Origin: Alphaproteobacteria bacterium
Lineage (GTDB): Bacteria; Pseudomonadota; Alphaproteobacteria; UBA9655
Assembly (NCBI GenBank): GCA_019752515.1
Contig: JAIEMB010000018.1
Location: 16,006 to 80,005, forward strand
Direction: 5' to 3'
Length of the DNA: 64,000 nucleotides
A program made the position numbers and the translations under genes. The notes below the pieces were generated by a model. It searched no databases and was not told the DNA's origin. It was given only the letters and a program-made list of their open reading frames with translations. Numbering within the stretch: position 1 is the stretch's first letter; each line of letters begins with the position of its first letter. Shown here piece after piece: positions 60,928 through 64,000 of this stretch.

Positions 60928-61004
60928 TGGCGCGCCCGAGAAGATTCGAACTCCTAACCTTCTGATCCGTAGTCAGATGCTCTATCCAGTTGAGCTACGG
61001 GCGC
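60928..61004 (-). tRNA. tRNA-Arg(ACG), CCA encoded
   Basis: On the minus strand GCGCCCG pairs with CGGGCGC, the D-arm contains AGCTCAACTGGATAGAGC, the anticodon stem TCTGA/TCAGA encloses CTACGGA with anticodon ACG, and the T-arm contains GTTCGAATC. Discriminator G and CCA are encoded. 77 nt. tRNA-Arg genes are frequent attachment sites for integrative elements. Confidence 0.96.
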
Positions 61005-61150
61005 TTTCCAGATAAATTCTTCTTAGTTGAATCTCTTTAAAACTGCAAGGAGAAAGTGCAGCAGGGCAACGCGTTATCTCTTTGCGAAGTTAGCTTCTAA
61101 ACCTTAGTTGCCGATGCTCTTGTATGGGTTACTTTTTTCGTAAAAATAAC

Positions 61151-61933
61151 CTAACTGGGAGACTTCTTTATCATGTTTGCTCTTCTAATATGAGACGAGT
61201 GACGCGTTACTTTTCTCACAGCTCCCCCATGGGAGGCGTTAAAAATAACTTGGCTGCCCTTTAGTTTTAACGTCTTCATGGGCATTAAACGACGGATACG
61301 GCTGGCTTGAGGAAAAGAACGAGTGAATCGTGTTGTTTCAAAAACCCCTGCAGCTAATGATATGCCTCCATCTTTGATATCCCGGTCCCATATGTTTAAA
61401 ACATTCTCTCGATAAGGGATATGATGAACAGGATTGGCCGAATGATAGTGAGCAACAGCTGTGTGCCATGAGGCATGCTCATTCTTAAGACCTGTGAGGA
61501 AGCGAGCTGCGTAAGCCACATTTTGAACCGGGTCGAAGGCGTCAGAAAGAGTTGTGAAGGCGTTAGGGTGATAATAAAGGTTGATCTGCATGCAACCTAC
61601 ATCGATGCTTTGAATGCCTTTTTGTTGCATGTTCTTTACAGCCCTAATGGCCTCTTCTTTAGTAGCAAAGTAGTATCCTTGCCCTTCCGCATTCACAGTC
61701 CATGGCCATGCAACGATGTGACCTGTATCATCCTTACGTCCAGATTCGGCCTTTGAAATTGCGTGCAAAAGTCCCGTTGGAATCTTATGTTGTTTCTCAT
61801 ATTGGGCCACATGAACGGCACAGGAATTAAAAGAAAGGTCGATTGCACAATACCCAACCTCTATCACAATACAAAAGATTAAAAGTGGTCTGCCTACCAT
61901 CCAAAAAAAACTTAGCATTCGTGTCCTTTCCAA
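61151..61933 (-). CDS. Lytic transglycosylase (SLT domain)
   Basis: Peptidoglycan-cleaving enzyme. The 260-residue product has an N-terminal leader (MLSFFWMVGRPLLIFCIVIEVGYC, probably from Met 6) and the SLT domain from about 45: GLLHAISKAESGR with catalytic Glu63, DVGCMQINLYYHPNAF, and AARFLTGLKNEHASWHTAVAHYHS. The C-terminal 70 residues are basic. Could be a housekeeping enzyme or assist the conjugation machinery (VirB1-like), but the tRNA and LysR gene separate it from the tra cluster. Confidence 0.83.
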   Translation of the reverse strand: MERTRMLSFFWMVGRPLLIFCIVIEVGYCAIDLSFNSCAVHVAQYEKQHKIPTGLLHAISKAESGRKDDTGHIVAWPWTVNAEGQGYYFATKEEAIRAVKNMQQKGIQSIDVGCMQINLYYHPNAFTTLSDAFDPVQNVAYAARFLTGLKNEHASWHTAVAHYHSANPVHHIPYRENVLNIWDRDIKDGGISLAAGVFETTRFTRSFPQASRIRRLMPMKTLKLKGSQVIFNASHGGAVRKVTRHSSHIRRANMIKKSPS

Positions 61934-62189
61934 AGGAGTTATTAATCTAACTCATATGCTTACGCGAAAAGATCTTACTAAATGGTTAATAAAGACGAAA
62001 GAGAGTTTAATTTTTTCTGAAGATCTTTATTAAAAAATTTTAGGATGCTTTTAGTCCTATCGGTGAGGTTGTATGGGAACAAAATGTATTCAGCCCCGTC
62101 TTCATAAAAATATCTTATTGAAAGGCTTTAAAAGTCCACATCAAAGGGGTAGGGTACCTCAACTTACTGACAATTGAGTTGATTGTAAA

Positions 62190-62957
62190 ATGAATCGATC
62201 TGTGAAAATTTCCCAAGCATTTTCTCATGCAGCGGAGACTTATGATAGGACAGCTGTGATTCAACGACTCGTTGCTCAAAAGCTTGCCAAGAAAATTATG
62301 ACTCAAGAAGGCTCAAGTTTAGGGACAGTTTTAGAAGTGGGGTGTGGGACAGGGATTTTAAGTTCTTACCTCATGGACAAAGCGACCCATTACGTTTTAA
62401 CGGATCTTTCTCCGTCTTTGCTTCAAAAAGCACGAGAAAAAGTAAGGGGAGATCATATCCTTCCCGTAATTGTGGATGGTGATTATCCGTGTTTTACAGC
62501 TTGTTTTGATATTATTGTTTCAAGTCTTGCCCTACATTGGTTTCAGGATCCACGACGGTCTATTGTTCGCCTTATTGCATGTTTAAAGCCCGGGGGAAGG
62601 CTCTATTTAAGTACGCTTGGGAATAATTCATTTCATGAATGGCGTACGGCACATCGTATTTTGGAGGAACCTTGTGGGATTTTGGACTTCATGACTTTTG
62701 GTCAACTTAAAGCTTGGTTGCCTGTTTCGGGAGTACGGGAAGTAAATGAAGAATGGATGTCAATAACGTCTTCCAACGCTTTTGAATTTATACATGTCTT
62801 GAAATCCATGGGGGGGGCTGTAGCTCACCCTGGTCATAGGGCCTTGCCATATAGAGCTTTTAAAAAGGTAACGGAAACATTTGATTTAAATCCACAAGTC
62901 TCTTGCCAAATTTTATATGGGAGTTATAAAAAGCCAGAAAAGATGCGAGAAGAATGA
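62190..62957 (+). CDS. bioC: BioC-like SAM-dependent methyltransferase (malonyl-ACP O-methyltransferase)
   Basis: The 255-residue product starts KISQAFSHAAETYDRTAVIQRLVAQKLA, typical of BioC, and has SAM motif I VLEVGCGTG at 47-55, then DLSPSLLQKAREK and DIIVSSLALHWFQDPRRSIVRL, where LxxHW is the BioC signature. BioC methylates malonyl-ACP to start pimelate synthesis for biotin. No other bio gene is in the window besides birA. A non-BioC methyltransferase of the same clade (including the NDUFAF5-like group, which also begins this way) cannot be excluded, and with complex I genes nearby that alternative deserves attention. Confidence 0.65.
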   Translation: MNRSVKISQAFSHAAETYDRTAVIQRLVAQKLAKKIMTQEGSSLGTVLEVGCGTGILSSYLMDKATHYVLTDLSPSLLQKAREKVRGDHILPVIVDGDYPCFTACFDIIVSSLALHWFQDPRRSIVRLIACLKPGGRLYLSTLGNNSFHEWRTAHRILEEPCGILDFMTFGQLKAWLPVSGVREVNEEWMSITSSNAFEFIHVLKSMGGAVAHPGHRALPYRAFKKVTETFDLNPQVSCQILYGSYKKPEKMREE

Positions 62958-63024
62958 CTACCATCTTTGTTCGAAGCCATATATAGTAAGTCCAAATTCA
63001 TGAGGTTAAAAAACAATAAAGAAC

Positions 63025-64000
63025 ATGGACAGCATCGAGTTTAATAAAATTGCTGCAGCAATTCTCATTGCCCTTCTTGTCGTTAAAGGGGCTGATCTCA
63101 TTGCTGAAAATCTCATCCATCCCAAAATGCTCAAAGAAAACGTCTTTCAAATTGAAGGAGTGGCAGTGTCTCCTTCCTCTAATAATGGGAATGAAAAGAA
63201 AGGCCCTGCACCTATTGAGCCCCTTTTAATTGCAGCAAATGTTCAAAATGGGGCGGTCGTTTTTAAAAAGTGTACAAGTTGTCATACAATTGAAAAGGGA
63301 GGGCCTAATAAGATTGGTCCTGATCTCTATGGTATTGTGGGAGCTCCAAAAGCAAAACACCCTGGCTATACTTATTCGGCTGCTATGGAAAAGAAAGGGG
63401 GGACGTGGAGCTATGATGATTTGAATGTTTATTTATATTCTCCTCGAGATTTTGTGCCAGGTACAAAAATGTCGTTTGCGGGGATAAAAGATGATAAGGA
63501 ACGTGCCGATCTCATTGCTTACCTTCGCCAACAAAATGATGCGCCTCCTCCCTTACCAAAACCCTTAGCTTCGCCAACTCCTGCTCCGGCACCACCTGCG
63601 GTTCCGTCTGCTCCAGCAGCTGTACCTGCTGCGGCGCCAGTACCAGCGACACCTGTAGTAGCACCGCCTGCTGTGCCTAAACCCGCAGCATCTGTGACAC
63701 CACCTGCTCCAGCTCCGGCACTACCTGCGGTTCCGGCAAAACCTGCGATCCTGTCTGCTCCAGCAGCTGTACCTGCGGCGCCAGTACCAACGACACCTGT
63801 AGTAGCACCGCCTGCTGTGCCTAAACCCGCAGCATCTGTGACATCACCTGCTCCTGCTCCGGCACTACCTGCGGTTCCTGCAAAACCTGCGGTTCTGTCT
63901 GCTCCAGCAGCTGTACCTGCGGTGCCAGTACCAGCGACACCTGTAGTAGCACCGCCTGCTGTGCCTAAACCCGCAGCATCTGTGACACCACCTGCTCCTG
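63025..64000 (+). CDS. Membrane-anchored c-type cytochrome with Pro/Ala tandem-repeat tail (partial)
   Basis: Read directly from ATG 63025 and open to the window end (325 codons; C-terminus not seen). Residues 5-25 form an uncleaved anchor (IEFNKIAAAILIALLVVKGADLI), as in CycM/cytochrome c552 of alphaproteobacteria. The haem motif CTSCH lies at 83-87 and the Met ligand at 149 in PGTKMSFAG. From about 176 the protein is Pro/Ala/Val-rich with repeats of 48-49 residues. It would shuttle electrons between the bc1 complex and oxidase on the periplasmic side; the tail may span or bind the cell wall. Confidence 0.85.
   Translation, partial: MDSIEFNKIAAAILIALLVVKGADLIAENLIHPKMLKENVFQIEGVAVSPSSNNGNEKKGPAPIEPLLIAANVQNGAVVFKKCTSCHTIEKGGPNKIGPDLYGIVGAPKAKHPGYTYSAAMEKKGGTWSYDDLNVYLYSPRDFVPGTKMSFAGIKDDKERADLIAYLRQQNDAPPPLPKPLASPTPAPAPPAVPSAPAAVPAAAPVPATPVVAPPAVPKPAASVTPPAPAPALPAVPAKPAILSAPAAVPAAPVPTTPVVAPPAVPKPAASVTSPAPAPALPAVPAKPAVLSAPAAVPAVPVPATPVVAPPAVPKPAASVTPPAP
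63608..64000 (+). repeat. 144-147 bp tandem repeat encoding a Pro/Ala-rich tail
   Basis: Units begin with CTGCTCCAGCAGCTGTACCT at 63608, 63755 and 63899; the third runs off the window. They are 147, 144 and at least 102 bp long and nearly identical, so the array is recent or homogenised. The repeat is GC-richer than its surroundings. Confidence 0.9.

Noticed and set aside
63230..63424. 64-residue plus-strand ORF
   Set aside because: Out-of-frame shadow of the cytochrome c gene starting at 63025, whose CTSCH motif is in another frame.

Overview
This AT-rich window reads as part of the chromosome of an alphaproteobacterium with a decayed accessory genome, most likely an obligate intracellular symbiont of the Holosporales/Rickettsiales type (inference). 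The reasons are a complete 14-gene nuoA-N operon with separate nuoC and nuoD and birA at its 3' end, a membrane-anchored CycM-like cytochrome c, many small secreted proteins of unknown function, several layers of broken insertion sequences, and an F-type conjugation cluster like those amplified in Rickettsiales and Holosporales symbionts.

Layout. 1-1129: two secreted Cys-containing proteins on the minus strand, one cut by the window edge and one built of dicysteine repeats. 1229-16180: birA and the nuo operon (respiratory complex I), all minus, tightly packed with many ATGA/TAATG overlaps. 16357-17420: rpmB with promoter and bidirectional terminator, a small secreted protein, and tRNA-Thr(CGT). 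17425-34800: accessory region with remnants or copies of IS1 (twice), IS200/IS605, ISAs1, IS481, IS5-like (twice) and IS982. Scattered among them are a three-domain GNAT protein, a two-gene secreted operon, a serine protease split at an A9 run, an MFS transporter interrupted by one in-frame TGA, and a secreted nuclease-like locus truncated by IS982.

34833-58648: a DUF1016 fragment, then an F-type type IV secretion/conjugation cluster on the minus strand. In transcription order it runs: unknown ORF, winged-helix replication-like protein, ssb, traA, traL, traE, traK, traB, traV, traC, trbI-like, S26 peptidase, traW, traU, trbC, traN, traF, traH, traG, traD. A relB/relE-type toxin-antitoxin pair sits inside it on the opposite strand. 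No relaxase (TraI) or integrase is visible in the window, and traH carries a frameshift, so the element looks defective or depends on genes elsewhere. 58750-60730: an Xis/AlpA-like regulator flanked by two related hairpins, phased short repeats and a LysR regulator. 60928-64000: tRNA-Arg(ACG), a lytic transglycosylase, a BioC-like methyltransferase and the start of a cytochrome c gene whose Pro/Ala tandem-repeat tail runs off the right edge.

The most notable signals are four. (1) Two genes (secreted protease, traH) each need a -1 shift exactly at an A8/A9 run that forms an in-frame slippery heptamer. (2) 21-bp iteron-like repeats lie inside the replication-like gene, a lambda-O-like arrangement. 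(3) Heptanucleotide-phased CAGTRYY repeats are embedded in the ends of tra genes, even supplying the TraW leader. (4) An unresolved double-stranded coding conflict lies between traW and traU, where two small membrane-protein ORFs with good ribosome sites oppose ATGA-coupled ORFs on the other strand.
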